Shown here piece by piece: positions 25,759 through 35,114 of a DNA stretch of 64,000 nucleotides (within the stretch, counting starts at the first letter, position 1; each line of letters starts with the position of its first letter). The position numbers and the translations under genes are program-made. The stretch is from NCBI GenBank assembly GCA_965602855.1, contig CBFCZV010000014.1, forward strand, positions 1 through 64,000. Reading direction: 5' to 3'. Source of the DNA: LH-M37 sp965602855. GTDB taxonomy: Bacteria; Pseudomonadota; Gammaproteobacteria; SZUA-229. The notes under the pieces are model-generated. The model searched no databases. It had not been told where the DNA came from and saw only the letters and a list, made by a program, of their open reading frames with translations.

Positions 25759-27654
25759 ATGGCAATAATAAGACTTCGAAATATCAACGTCAGTTTTGGC
25801 GGTCCCGCTATTCTTGAACAGATCAGCCTGGCGATTGAGGCGGGTGAGCGAGTTAGTTTGCTGGGGCGTAATGGCACGGGTAAATCGACCCTGTTGAAGG
25901 TGATTAGCGGCCTGATCAAACCGGATCATGGGGAAATCGACATCAATAAGTCGGTCAAGATTGCCAGGCTGGAACAGGAAGTACCGTACGACCTGGAAGG
26001 CAGCATATTTGATGTCGTAGCATCAGGGCTAGGTGCGCAGGCCGAATTGTTAAAGGCTTATCATCATGCCACGCATCGCGTTGCTGAAGATTATTCTGAG
26101 CAGGCCTTTGCCGAGCTGGAGCGTGTCCAACATGAAATTGAAGTCGCCGATGCCTGGGGCTTGAACCAGCAGGTGGAAGAGGTGTTATCTAAGATGGTGC
26201 TGGATGGTGATGCAGATTTCACCCAGTTATCCGGCGGTATGCGTCGCCGTGTTTTACTGGCCAGGGCGCTAGTGATAAAGCCTGATTTATTGTTGCTCGA
26301 TGAGCCAACCAATCATCTTGATCTGGAAGCCATCCAGTGGCTGGAAGACCAGTTGCTGAATTATAAAGGCGCGCTGTTATTCATTACTCATGATCGTGCT
26401 TTCATGCGCAAATTATCGACCCGTATCGTCGAACTCGATCGCGGCAAGCTGACCAGCTATCCCTGTGATTACACTACCTATCTAAATCAACGTGAGGAAT
26501 TTCTCAAAGCCGAAGAAACTGCGAATGCACTGTTCGATAAAAAACTCGCGCAGGAAGAAGTCTGGATTCGTCAGGGCATCAAGGCCAGACGAACCCGTAA
26601 CGAAGGCAGGGTACGCGATCTGGAGAAATTGCGTAACGAACGTGCTGAAAGGCGACAAAAAGTCGGTAAGGTCGATATGAAACTTGTTCGTGGTGAGCAA
26701 TCTGGCAAGCTGGTGGTGGAAGCCGAGGATGTCAGTTTTGATTACGACGGTCGCACAATTATTAAAAACTTGAGCACCACGATTTTGCGTGGGGACAAGG
26801 TCGGTATCATCGGCCCCAATGGTGCTGGTAAAACGACTTTATTGAAAATTCTGCTGGGTGAATTGCAGCCGACTTCGGGCAAGATTAGCCTGGGCACCAA
26901 GCAGTCCATCGCTTACTTCGATCAGATGCGCGACCAGCTTGATGAAGAAGCAAGTGTGCTGGATAATCTTTCTGAAGGGCGTGAGTTCATAGAAATAAAT
27001 GGTGCGCGTAAGCATGTCATCGGTTATTTACAGGATTTCCTGTTTGCACCAGAACGTGCGCGTTCGCCAGTCAAAGCTTTATCGGGTGGTGAGCGAAATC
27101 GTCTGTTGCTGGCACGGCTGTTTTCCAAACCCGCCAATATGCTGGTGCTCGATGAACCTACCAATGACCTTGATGTCGAAACACTGGAATTGCTGGAAGA
27201 GCTAGTGCTCAATTATAGCGGCACGATTTTGCTGGTTAGTCATGACCGTGAATTTGTCAATAACGTTGTCAGCAATACACTGGTATTTGAAGGCGATGGT
27301 GTGCTCAATGAGTACGTTGGTGGTTATGATGACTGGCTGCGTCAGCGTAAAGCGACGCTAAAATCAGACAAGCTTAAAACTGCGCAGGCAAAATCGGATA
27401 AGCCCGCTAAGAAGGAAGTCGATGATGAAAGCCAGAAGAAAAAACTGAGCTACAAAGACCAACGCGACCTCGATGCCCTGCCGGTAAAAATTGAGCAGCT
27501 GGAAACTGAGGTGGAAGGGTTGCATGCGCAAATGGCTGATCCAGAATTTTTCCAGCAGGATAAGGATGAGATTGTAAAAATACAGACTTCGCTAAAGGAC
27601 GCTGAACAGGCATTGAAGACATGCTATCAACGTTGGGAAGAGCTGGAAGCGTAA
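25759..27654 (+). CDS. uup: ABC-F ATPase
   Basis: A 631-residue soluble protein with two ATP-binding cassettes and no membrane segment. The first has Walker A GRNGTGKST and signature LSGGMRRRVLLARAL; the second has GPNGAGKTT and LSGGERNRLLLARLF. Each Walker B is followed by EPTNHLDLE or EPTNDLDVE. The long charged linker between them (LFDKKLAQEEVWIRQGIKAR) and the C-terminal coiled coil (~555-631) are typical of Uup. ABC-F proteins act at the ribosome; Uup is linked to ribosome assembly and to suppression of transposon excision. Confidence 0.92.
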   Translation: MAIIRLRNINVSFGGPAILEQISLAIEAGERVSLLGRNGTGKSTLLKVISGLIKPDHGEIDINKSVKIARLEQEVPYDLEGSIFDVVASGLGAQAELLKAYHHATHRVAEDYSEQAFAELERVQHEIEVADAWGLNQQVEEVLSKMVLDGDADFTQLSGGMRRRVLLARALVIKPDLLLLDEPTNHLDLEAIQWLEDQLLNYKGALLFITHDRAFMRKLSTRIVELDRGKLTSYPCDYTTYLNQREEFLKAEETANALFDKKLAQEEVWIRQGIKARRTRNEGRVRDLEKLRNERAERRQKVGKVDMKLVRGEQSGKLVVEAEDVSFDYDGRTIIKNLSTTILRGDKVGIIGPNGAGKTTLLKILLGELQPTSGKISLGTKQSIAYFDQMRDQLDEEASVLDNLSEGREFIEINGARKHVIGYLQDFLFAPERARSPVKALSGGERNRLLLARLFSKPANMLVLDEPTNDLDVETLELLEELVLNYSGTILLVSHDREFVNNVVSNTLVFEGDGVLNEYVGGYDDWLRQRKATLKSDKLKTAQAKSDKPAKKEVDDESQKKKLSYKDQRDLDALPVKIEQLETEVEGLHAQMADPEFFQQDKDEIVKIQTSLKDAEQALKTCYQRWEELEA

Positions 27655-27773
27655 ATGACCTGTTTCGTATTTCTGATCGGTATGTTTACTTTGTGGGCTG
27701 GTACAAACCATCTATTAGATATTTCGGTTATACTCGGCAAGAAAAAATATATTACTTAACGGTGGTGCAACTT

Positions 27774-28619
27774 ATGTTTCAACGAATTGGTTTAATTATA
27801 TCTGTTTCGGTTTTTGGTCTTTTGTGGCAGTCGGGTTTATCCCATGCTGAGGAAGCGTCCCCCGCTGAAGAAGTTCCTGCGGTCGCGGAAGTTCGCGGTC
27901 AAATCGTCAAGACAAGTGGTGTGGTGAAAATCATAAATGCACAGGGAGAGGAGCGTGAAGTAACCGGCTCTGATATCGTTGTTCATGAAATGGATACAGT
28001 AAAAACCAGTGCCGGTGGCAAGGCCGTAGTTCAGTTGAATGATGGTGCTCTATCAATTCTCAGTGAAAAAAGTAGCCTGAAGGTCGAAAAGAAAAACTGG
28101 CTGTCTCATCTTGGCGGAAAAATTTATTTTACTTTCCGCAAAGTGTTTAGCGGGTCTCAGAATGTTAAAGCTAAATTTTCAACCATAGGCGTCCGTGGAA
28201 CTACTTTTATTGTTACCGATACGGAAGAAGAGGGTGAAGGTGTCGCCCTGCAGGAAGGTGAGCTGGAGTTTGAATCTCCAGGTTTTGGCTATGAAATACA
28301 TCGCAAGCGAGATGCCGATGATTTTGAAACTTACAAACAAAGAATGCTTGAAGGCACTAAGGATATGGAAAAACAATATGAGAAATATAAAAAGGCAACT
28401 ATGGATGGATTTTATGAATACGTGAAGAAGTTCACCCTGACGCCAAATTACAGAGTTCAATTTAAGGGCAGCATCGTCAAGGAAATAGAAATGACGGATA
28501 AAGATAAGGAGGTTTTCAGTGACTTTGAATCGGTCGCGGGAGAAATGCTGGAAACATTCCGAAAGCAGTCGAAGGAGCATCGCGAAAAGCACGAACGTGA
28601 ACAGCAGGAAGGGTCTTAA
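27774..28619 (+). CDS. exported FecR-domain protein
   Basis: A 281-residue protein with a signal peptide (~1-25, ending GLSHA). A FecR domain occupies ~35-155: GVVKIINAQGEEREVTGSD, VQLNDGALSILSEKSSLKVE and the highly conserved KFSTIGVRGTTFIV. The C-terminal ~110 residues are charged and helical, probably coiled coil. Unlike FecR regulators it has no transmembrane segment beyond the signal and no sigma factor or TonB receptor beside it, so it is more likely a periplasmic surface-associated protein. The ATG at 27774 is chosen because an upstream extension overlaps uup and lacks signal character. Confidence 0.8.
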   Translation: MFQRIGLIISVSVFGLLWQSGLSHAEEASPAEEVPAVAEVRGQIVKTSGVVKIINAQGEEREVTGSDIVVHEMDTVKTSAGGKAVVQLNDGALSILSEKSSLKVEKKNWLSHLGGKIYFTFRKVFSGSQNVKAKFSTIGVRGTTFIVTDTEEEGEGVALQEGELEFESPGFGYEIHRKRDADDFETYKQRMLEGTKDMEKQYEKYKKATMDGFYEYVKKFTLTPNYRVQFKGSIVKEIEMTDKDKEVFSDFESVAGEMLETFRKQSKEHREKHEREQQEGS

Positions 28620-29479
28620 TTCTGCTTGTGGTTTTTGTTGAATCCTAAATTTCCCTGAAGGCCGCCGGTGTGAACAGCAATTATCCGGCTGCCTTTGGGG
28701 AAGTATCCTTTTTTTATCAAATCAAATAATCCATAGAACATTTTTCCCGTGTAGACTCCGTCCAGCGGTATATCAAAATCTTTTTTAAATTGCTCGATGA
28801 ATGACCAGAGTTCAGGTTTTGTTTTTGCGTAACCACCGAAGTGATAATCAGTTTTGATTTGCCAGGAGGTTGATGATTTTGCATTAGTCTGTTGCAGGAG
28901 ATTTTGAATATTATCGGACAGAAAATCACCACCTTTGAGTACCGAAAAACCGATGGCTTTGTGCTGTGGTTCTAGACCGCTAATCAAACCTGCTAGTGTT
29001 CCGCCGGTTCCGCAGGCGCTACAGATGAAATCAAAATCTTCATCAATCTCTTCAATGATTTCAGCGCAGCCCCTGAGTGCCAGAGTGCTGCTGCCGCCTT
29101 CGGGCAATAAATAAAACCGGCCGTATCTATTTTTCAATTTTTTGATGAAGCTGGTTTCTGTTTTGTTTCTATATGTGGCACGATCAACATATTCCAGATG
29201 CATACCGCAGTTGCTGGCAAATTGCAGGGTGGGATTTAGTTCCTTGTGTGCCTCACCGCGGATAATACCGATGGTGCGAAAACCGAGTCGCTTGCCAGCA
29301 GCCGCAGTGGCGTAAATATGATTGGAGTAAGCGCCACCAAAGGTGAGCAGGGTGTCATGGTTTTGTTGTATTGCAGCTTCAAGATTGTATTTCATCTTGC
29401 GCCATTTATTGCCGCCTAGTTCATAGTCGACCAGGTCTTCACGTTTGACAAATAAATTCACCCCGGCCGTTTCCAGCAA
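28616..29479 (-). CDS. PLP-dependent D-cysteine desulfhydrase / ACC deaminase family enzyme
   Basis: A fold-type II PLP enzyme. The PLP lysine is in ELGGNKWRKMKYNLEA and the AYSNHIYATAAAG and SACGTGGTLAGLISG blocks are conserved. Members remove sulfide and ammonia from D-cysteine or open aminocyclopropane carboxylate; the substrate cannot be told here. The TTG at 29479 gives 287 residues, but conserved N-terminal sequence (LLDLQLGSSPLQRLQSP) lies in frame upstream as far as a CTG at 29539, which overlaps the stop of the preceding gene (CTGA). The true start is probably upstream and non-ATG. Its end overlaps the stop of the convergent FecR gene by four bases. Confidence 0.82.
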   Translation of the reverse strand: MLETAGVNLFVKREDLVDYELGGNKWRKMKYNLEAAIQQNHDTLLTFGGAYSNHIYATAAAGKRLGFRTIGIIRGEAHKELNPTLQFASNCGMHLEYVDRATYRNKTETSFIKKLKNRYGRFYLLPEGGSSTLALRGCAEIIEEIDEDFDFICSACGTGGTLAGLISGLEPQHKAIGFSVLKGGDFLSDNIQNLLQQTNAKSSTSWQIKTDYHFGGYAKTKPELWSFIEQFKKDFDIPLDGVYTGKMFYGLFDLIKKGYFPKGSRIIAVHTGGLQGNLGFNKNHKQN

Positions 29480-29535
29480 GGGTGATTGAAGTCTTTGCAG
29501 CGGGCTGCTGCCGAGTTGTAGATCGAGCAGTTGTT

Positions 29536-30078
29536 TCAGTTTGTTGCTACCACGTGAACAACGCTGGTGTATTCAAAATAGACAACACGATCGCTGTAAG
29601 TCCAGGTTGTAATGGGTGGTTCACCAATAGTGTCAGAAACTTCCAGTGGTTCGCCCAGTTCATTTCTTACTTTGTCCATGGTCATGCCACGGCGTGGAAA
29701 ATCAATGACACGAACGGGTATTGTTTCTCCTGACTGCATTTGAATAACATCGCCGGTTATTTCAGTTTCTGTTCTGTGGTCATAAACGTGGATGACGGGT
29801 TCGGCTTCATCGGCAACGGGTTCGTGTTGCATCTCAACTTCAACGGCGGAGATTTCTTCTGTTTCTGGTGATGTTTCCAGATCGGGCATTTCTTCCATTT
29901 CTGGTACTGTTTCTAGAACAGGGGCTTCTTCAACAGTGTTAGATACGTCTATAACTTCAGGCTCGAAAGTTTCAATGTCTTCATTCATCGCAGGACGATC
30001 TGCCAGTGCTTGAGTTGATGCGAGCAGCAGGCAGCTACTGGCCAGAAGAATGTAATTCTGAGTGATGAGTTTGTTCAT
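29536..30078 (-). CDS. exported acidic protein with SmpA/OmlA-like C-terminus
   Basis: A 180-residue protein with a signal peptide (~1-26, ending TQALA). Residues ~28-105 are very rich in Glu with irregular repeats (EEAPVLETVPEMEEMP) and probably disordered. The last ~70 residues (RRGMTMDKVRNELGEPL and a following hydrophobic strand pair) resemble the small beta-alpha fold of BamE/OmlA-type proteins. The ATG at 30078 starts the signal peptide; an upstream in-frame ATG adds an unlikely leader. It overlaps the probable start of the PLP enzyme gene downstream. Function unknown. Confidence 0.7.
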   Translation of the reverse strand: MNKLITQNYILLASSCLLLASTQALADRPAMNEDIETFEPEVIDVSNTVEEAPVLETVPEMEEMPDLETSPETEEISAVEVEMQHEPVADEAEPVIHVYDHRTETEITGDVIQMQSGETIPVRVIDFPRRGMTMDKVRNELGEPLEVSDTIGEPPITTWTYSDRVVYFEYTSVVHVVATN

Positions 30079-30190
30079 GTTATCCCCATGATTTCCATAC
30101 AATAAAACGATTACAGGGATTGTAGCACTTGCCAGACAAAATACACCTCTCTGACGAAATCAGAGTGATGTATCTTATCTGTTTAAATGA

Positions 30191-31408
30191 TTATGACTGG
30201 TAGCGCTGAAAAACCAGGCAGGCGTTGGTGCCACCGAAGCCGAAATTATTCGACATGACGGTGTTCAGGGTTACGTTATCCTGTCTTTTGGTCACAATCG
30301 GCATGCCTTCTGCCTGCTCATCCAGATTCTCGATATTGGCCGATGCCTGAATGAAATTATTCTCCATCATCAGCAGGCTATAGATGGATTCCTGTGCGCC
30401 GGAAGCGCCTAAAGAATGTCCTGCCAGTGATTTACTGGAACTGATAGGTGGGATATTGTCACCAAAAGCTTCACGAATCGCCCACAGTTCTTTGGTATCT
30501 CCGACGGGTGTACTGGTGCCGTGGGTATTGATGTAATCCAGTGGCTGTTCAATGCCATCTAAAGCCATTTGCATGCAGCGAACTGCGCCTTCGCCTGATG
30601 GGGCCACCATATCAACACCGTCAGAAGTTGCGCCGTAACCGACGACTTCGGCGAGAATGTTGGCACCACGATTGAGTGCGTGTTCGAGTTCTTCAACCAC
30701 CAAAGTAGCACCACCACCAGCGATAACAAAACCATCGCGGTCTGCATCGTAAGTGCGGGAAGCTTTTTCAGGTGTCTCATTATATTTGGAAGATAAAGCA
30801 CCCATGGCATCAAATAGCATGCTCAGAGTCCAGTGTTCTTCTTCACCACCGCCAGCAAAGATAATGTCCTGCTTGCCCATTTGAATCAGTTCGTAGGCGT
30901 TGCCGATGCAATGGGTACTGGTGGCACAGGCAGAGCTGATCGAATAATTTACGCCCTTGATATGAAAAGGGGTGGCCAGACAGGCTGAAACCGTACTCGC
31001 CATGGTGCGTGGCACCATATAAGGGCCAACACGGCGAATGCCTTTTGCACGAAGAATGTCAGCGGCTTCAACCTGATTAGCAGATGAAGCGCCGCCGGAA
31101 CCCATAATGATGCCAGTGCGGATATTGGAAACTTGAGACTCATCCAGACCTGCGTGATCAATCGCCTGTTGCATAGAAATGTAGGCAAAGGCTGCTGCAT
31201 CACCCATGAAGCGTTTTACTTTTCTATCGATAAAATCATCAACATTGATATCAACACTACCAGCGACATGGCTGCGCATACCAACTTCTTTATATTTTTC
31301 CTGAAATTTAATACCAGATCGACCTTGCTGTAGTGATTCGAGAACAGTTTGTCGATCATTTCCTAAGCAGGAAACAATGCCATAACCAGTAATAACAACA
31401 CGTTTCAT
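30191..31408 (-). CDS. fabB: beta-ketoacyl-ACP synthase I
   Basis: A 405-residue condensing enzyme that elongates both saturated and cis-unsaturated acyl chains. Catalytic residues are C161 (SSACATSTHC), H296 (NTHGTSTPVGD) and H331 (AGHSLGASG), matching E. coli FabB numbering within two residues. It follows fabA by 9 bases on the same strand, the standard fabA-fabB pair for anaerobic unsaturated fatty acid synthesis. No FabR or FadR site was recognised upstream. Confidence 0.95.
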   Translation of the reverse strand: MKRVVITGYGIVSCLGNDRQTVLESLQQGRSGIKFQEKYKEVGMRSHVAGSVDINVDDFIDRKVKRFMGDAAAFAYISMQQAIDHAGLDESQVSNIRTGIIMGSGGASSANQVEAADILRAKGIRRVGPYMVPRTMASTVSACLATPFHIKGVNYSISSACATSTHCIGNAYELIQMGKQDIIFAGGGEEEHWTLSMLFDAMGALSSKYNETPEKASRTYDADRDGFVIAGGGATLVVEELEHALNRGANILAEVVGYGATSDGVDMVAPSGEGAVRCMQMALDGIEQPLDYINTHGTSTPVGDTKELWAIREAFGDNIPPISSSKSLAGHSLGASGAQESIYSLLMMENNFIQASANIENLDEQAEGMPIVTKRQDNVTLNTVMSNNFGFGGTNACLVFQRYQS

Positions 31409-31417
31409 GAGCAGCTC

Positions 31418-31954
31418 CTAAAAATTTTCAGTCGATGTAAATAGACCGACGCGTAGATTTTTTGCGGTATAAATTTCTTTACCATCGACAGATAGTGATC
31501 CATCGGCAATGCCCATAACCAGGCCACGTGCGATGACACGTTTAATATTTATCTGGTATTGAACCTCTTTAGCTGTGGGCAGGATCTGTCCAGTGAACTT
31601 TACTTCACCTACACCGAGTGCGCGGCCGCGACCTGGATGACCATTCCAGCCCAGATAGAAGCCCACCAGCTGCCACATGGCATCAAGACCTAAGCAGCCT
31701 GGCATTACAGGGTCACCTTTGAAGTGGCAATCGAAGAACCAGAGATCAGGTTTAATATCCAGTTCGGCCTGAATTTCGCCCTTGCCATAGCTACCACCAG
31801 TGACTGCAATGGTGCTGATGCGATCACACATCAGCATATTGGGTGCAGGTAGTTGCGCATTACCGGGGCCAAAAAGCTCGCCTCTACCGCATTGCAGTAG
31901 TTCCTCGTAGGTGTATGAACTTTGTGGTGTAAAGTTTTCTTCGTTTGCGAGCAT
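31418..31954 (-). CDS. fabA: 3-hydroxydecanoyl-ACP dehydratase/isomerase
   Basis: A 178-residue hot-dog fold enzyme that dehydrates 3-hydroxydecanoyl-ACP and isomerises the product to the cis-3 form, starting unsaturated fatty acid synthesis. The catalytic pair is H77 (DCHFKGDPVMPG) and D91 (GCLGLDAMWQ), corresponding to E. coli H70 and D84. It is the first gene of the fabA-fabB unit, divergent from the DUF3301 gene. Confidence 0.96.
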   Translation of the reverse strand: MLANEENFTPQSSYTYEELLQCGRGELFGPGNAQLPAPNMLMCDRISTIAVTGGSYGKGEIQAELDIKPDLWFFDCHFKGDPVMPGCLGLDAMWQLVGFYLGWNGHPGRGRALGVGEVKFTGQILPTAKEVQYQINIKRVIARGLVMGIADGSLSVDGKEIYTAKNLRVGLFTSTENF

Positions 31955-32051
31955 AGGGTTAATCCGCTAATGGGCCATCTGTAATTAAATAAACGGACAT
32001 TTTATAGGAAAATTGTGCATGATGGTATTAGGTAAATATTTAGAGTGAGTT

Positions 32052-32369
32052 ATGCAGGAATTGTTCTTAATCGCATTATTGGTAGCTGTGGTTCTGTACT
32101 GGTGGGATACCCTGCGCACCAACGAACTGGTCATGAAAACCTGCCGTAATTTATGCCGAAATGCACAGCTGCAATTGCTGGATGATACTGTGATGCGGCA
32201 ACGAATCAGGCTGGCGCGTGGTTCCAGTGGTGGTGTGCAGCTGTGTCGAATATACAGCTTTGACTACAGCGATGATCGAGATTCACGCCAACAGGGGTAT
32301 ATCGTCACGCTCGGTCATCACGTTGTCGAAACCAGCATGGAACCGCGACATGTGAACGATGTTAACTAA
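32052..32369 (+). CDS. DUF3301 family membrane protein
   Basis: A 105-residue protein with one N-terminal membrane helix (about 3-18) followed by a short soluble domain. The block WWDTLRTNELVMKTCRNLC and the later RIYSFDYSDDRDSRQQGYI are the DUF3301 hallmarks. Function unknown; the family is confined largely to gammaproteobacteria. Its stop overlaps by four bases the stop of the convergent DUF4426 gene. Confidence 0.85.
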   Translation: MQELFLIALLVAVVLYWWDTLRTNELVMKTCRNLCRNAQLQLLDDTVMRQRIRLARGSSGGVQLCRIYSFDYSDDRDSRQQGYIVTLGHHVVETSMEPRHVNDVN

Positions 32370-32821
32370 TACGTTGAAAAACGTTTTTCAAATTTGACAT
32401 TGGCTGCCCGTGTGCTGCCCTCGGGGATGATTTTTAGCTCAAATTTCAACATTTCACCATCGCTGAATTGTGATTCAGCAAGGTAGTAAATGGCTGTACC
32501 CTCTTTAATTTCAAGAAACTCAATGTTTTCCATCTGCCCCAAAAGGTTCTTGATATGCCCCGTGACCTTAGCGGCAGTAGGTGTCCCTGTAGTGTTCAGC
32601 ACCTTTTTGAGCACGGCGATATTCAAAATCAGGCGGTTGTTGCGACGCGTCAGATTATAAGCCTTGGCCATGTCTGCAGATAATACGTCACTTCTAAAGG
32701 CATTGTAGTGAATGACATAATCACCGAAATCCTGAGAGCTTTCTGCATAAGCGTTTGAGCCGATGACTAGCAGGGTGAACAGGGTAAGAGTTTTTACAAT
32801 ACTATTCAGATGACCAAACAT
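32366..32821 (-). CDS. DUF4426 family exported protein
   Basis: A 151-residue protein with a signal peptide (ending SNAYA, about residue 26). The mature domain has the DUF4426 features FGDYVIHYNAFRSDVL, NRLILNIAVLK and the late AIYYLAESQFSDGEMLKFEL. The family is periplasmic with no known activity and is common near methionine or RNA-modification genes in gammaproteobacteria. It is convergent with the DUF3301 gene. Confidence 0.85.
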   Translation of the reverse strand: MFGHLNSIVKTLTLFTLLVIGSNAYAESSQDFGDYVIHYNAFRSDVLSADMAKAYNLTRRNNRLILNIAVLKKVLNTTGTPTAAKVTGHIKNLLGQMENIEFLEIKEGTAIYYLAESQFSDGEMLKFELKIIPEGSTRAANVKFEKRFSTY

Positions 32822-32921
32822 AAATTAGCTCCTTGGAGAATGATTATTATTACTGATTGGTTTCATTCTAATCAAAATTAGATGTTATTCAACGACAGTT
32901 ATATTGTGTGTTTTTGGTGGC

Positions 32922-34022
32922 CTATGCCTGATCAACTTCCGCCAGCAATTGTTTACCTATGCGGTCAAAACGCCAGCCATTGACTAATTTCCCATCACGG
33001 GAGCCCTGCATTAATTTTTCCAGATCTTTTTTCGAGCACAAAACACTTTGGTGAATATTGAGTTCATCCGCTTTGGTTTTTACTACAGCCTGCAAATGTT
33101 TTAGCTGCTTCTTTTCTTCAGGTGAAGGTCTTTGACGATTGACCACTGGCCAATCTGACTCTGGCGTTTGTAAGCCTGCTTCAACAGCACGAGCTAAAGC
33201 CTGTTGTGCCTCAGGGCTAAATCTGGCAATACATTTGTCGATGGTGCTGAGTTGATTAACATCTGTTTGCGTGGCTGCAATTTTTAGCAATAAATCATCG
33301 GCCATGATCCTTCGGCGTGTCAGGTCCTGTTGTATTGCCAGTTGTTCACGCCACTGAGCAACAGAGCGGCAGACTGCCAGTTGCACGCCTTCAAGGCTGA
33401 TATAACCTTTAACGCGTTGCCAGCAGTTTTCCATATCAGGCTGAAAGCGCTGCTCGTTACCACAAAGCTGTTCGCAGTCTTCCTGTAACCATTCACTACA
33501 GTTTTTATCTTTCAATGCCTGATTAAATTTTTCGTACAGCGGTAATAGATAGAGCACATCCTCACCCGCGTATTCAATTTGCTTGGCACTAAGCGGGCGC
33601 TTTAACCAGTTGGTACGAGTCTGTGATTTATCCAGTTCGACATCGTATTCCTGCGCGACCAGTTTGGCGTAGCCTATTTGGTCCTGAAAACCGAGCATCG
33701 CCGCCGCAATCTGGGTATCAAAAATGGGTGTGGGTAATTCACCAAAATACTGAAACAGCACTTCCATATCCTGTGAACAGGAATGCAGCACTTTTATAAT
33801 GTCAGGATTAAAGAATAATCGTCGTAATTGTTCACGAGCATCGAAAGCCAGTGGGTCAACGCAAATGATATCGTTGGGGCTTCCGATCTGGATTAAGCCA
33901 AGATGCGGGTAATAAGTGGTTTCACGAAAGAATTCAGTATCAATAGCAAGCAGAGGCTCGTTGATTAATTTATCACAGAATTCAGTGAGGGTTTGATTAT
34001 CTTCGATGAGGATTGGGTTCAT
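32922..34022 (-). CDS. rnd: ribonuclease D
   Basis: A 366-residue 3'-5' exoribonuclease that trims tRNA precursors. The DEDD exonuclease domain is at ~1-170: LAIDTEFFRE (D28, E30), HSCSQDMEVL and YAGEDVLYLLPLY. An HRDC helicase-and-RNaseD C-terminal domain (~205-290) and a second helical domain follow. Length agrees with E. coli Rnd (375). It is monocistronic. Confidence 0.93.
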   Translation of the reverse strand: MNPILIEDNQTLTEFCDKLINEPLLAIDTEFFRETTYYPHLGLIQIGSPNDIICVDPLAFDAREQLRRLFFNPDIIKVLHSCSQDMEVLFQYFGELPTPIFDTQIAAAMLGFQDQIGYAKLVAQEYDVELDKSQTRTNWLKRPLSAKQIEYAGEDVLYLLPLYEKFNQALKDKNCSEWLQEDCEQLCGNEQRFQPDMENCWQRVKGYISLEGVQLAVCRSVAQWREQLAIQQDLTRRRIMADDLLLKIAATQTDVNQLSTIDKCIARFSPEAQQALARAVEAGLQTPESDWPVVNRQRPSPEEKKQLKHLQAVVKTKADELNIHQSVLCSKKDLEKLMQGSRDGKLVNGWRFDRIGKQLLAEVDQA

Positions 34023-34095
34023 GGGGGAAGATTATATATTTATTGGTGTTTTTTTGTAGGTGCGAATTTATTTGCACGCAGTAGTTGTAAAACCC

Positions 34096-34146
34096 GGGTC
34101 AGAGAATAATTGTTTCTAATGTACTAACATAATATTTTCTCTGCGG
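34096..34146. repeat. imperfect hairpin related to the 15612 element
   Basis: GGGTCAGAGAATA at 34096-34108 faces ATATTTTCTCTG near 34132-34143, giving an imperfect stem with an AT-rich loop. The first nine bases match the arm of the element at 15612. It lies between two minus-strand genes, rnd and an unknown membrane protein. It may be a decayed copy of the same family. Confidence 0.4.
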
Positions 34147-34163
34147 TAAAAAGCTTTTTGATT

Positions 34164-34634
34164 TTAAGCTGTCACCAAAAACTGATTATAATTATCAGCA
34201 AAGGCTTTATCAAAATAGGGGCTATGTTCATCCCAGACTTTTCTGAAGTTGTCTCTCTCCAGCCATTCTTTGATATCGTTGTCCCAACCGTCCCATTGTG
34301 CCTGTTTGGATTTTTTAGGCGCGCGACCATACATTAAGAAGGCGCGCTCAAAAATGGAAATGCGTATCAGCAGAATGGCTTCTTCCTGTTTTTGTTGTGG
34401 TTCAGTGAGTTCTGCTGGATTTTCAAACGGGGTGTCGAAAATATCGAGTTCTGCATATTCCAGGCAGAGCTGTTGCAGGTCGATGTATTTATCATCTAAG
34501 GCATCATAGGTGCCGTATTCTTTTTCTTCTCTTTGTAGCCTTTGTTCTTTTGAGTAAATAAAGATGGCGGCTGGTACGCCGAGCAGGGTGATGATAAAAG
34601 TGGCAAATTCAAAATACTGATGGAGTGAACCCAT
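34164..34634 (-). CDS. membrane-anchored protein of unknown function
   Basis: A 156-residue protein with one N-terminal membrane helix (~10-27) and a long helical, acidic cytosolic part. I do not recognise a family. Features are a charged stretch after the helix (SKEQRLQREEKEYGTYDALD) and aromatic-rich end segments (WDGWDNDIKEWLERDNFRKV). It is followed upstream on the same strand, after 51 bases, by another small membrane protein gene, and the two may form a unit. Confidence 0.6.
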   Translation of the reverse strand: MGSLHQYFEFATFIITLLGVPAAIFIYSKEQRLQREEKEYGTYDALDDKYIDLQQLCLEYAELDIFDTPFENPAELTEPQQKQEEAILLIRISIFERAFLMYGRAPKKSKQAQWDGWDNDIKEWLERDNFRKVWDEHSPYFDKAFADNYNQFLVTA

Positions 34635-34685
34635 TATTGGACTGCCTGTTGTTTTTCTTTGTGGTTTTTGTGCTGATAGGTTTAT

Positions 34686-34967
34686 TTATGTCTTCGAATC
34701 TGTTTTTTCCCACCCAGAATTATTATCAAGCCACTTCATACTAATCCAGTACCAGAGTGTTATCGGTGCCATCATTGCAATCCAGCTCCAGTCGTCAATT
34801 AGGAATATGGTCTTAACGAGCTCATTATTTTCGAAAAATAAAGGTAAGGGGAGACAATAGAGAGAAAATACAGCGCAGACCCAGATTAGTATTAAAGCAC
34901 CTTTTCTTGTTTCGATGCTAGAAAATGCAAGAAAGACCCATATGGGCATTTTTTCTGTTTTTTCCAT
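34686..34967 (-). CDS. small two-helix membrane protein, unknown
   Basis: A 93-residue protein with hydrophobic helices at about 25-42 and 58-75. The ends are charged. No family recognised. It precedes the membrane-anchored unknown on the same strand by 51 bases. The frame looks real from its composition and its starting ATG, but that is the only support. Confidence 0.5.
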   Translation of the reverse strand: MEKTEKMPIWVFLAFSSIETRKGALILIWVCAVFSLYCLPLPLFFENNELVKTIFLIDDWSWIAMMAPITLWYWISMKWLDNNSGWEKTDSKT

Positions 34968-35114
34968 TTTTATTTTGTGTGTTTTACTGTAAAGTTTTGG
35001 AAGAGATGATTCTAATACATTATTGTTATTTCTGCTGAGATGAGGAGGTATTAGGTTCTGTACTGGTTATTCTTATTTATATACCATTTATTTAGAAAGG
35101 TAAGGAGAGTTGTT

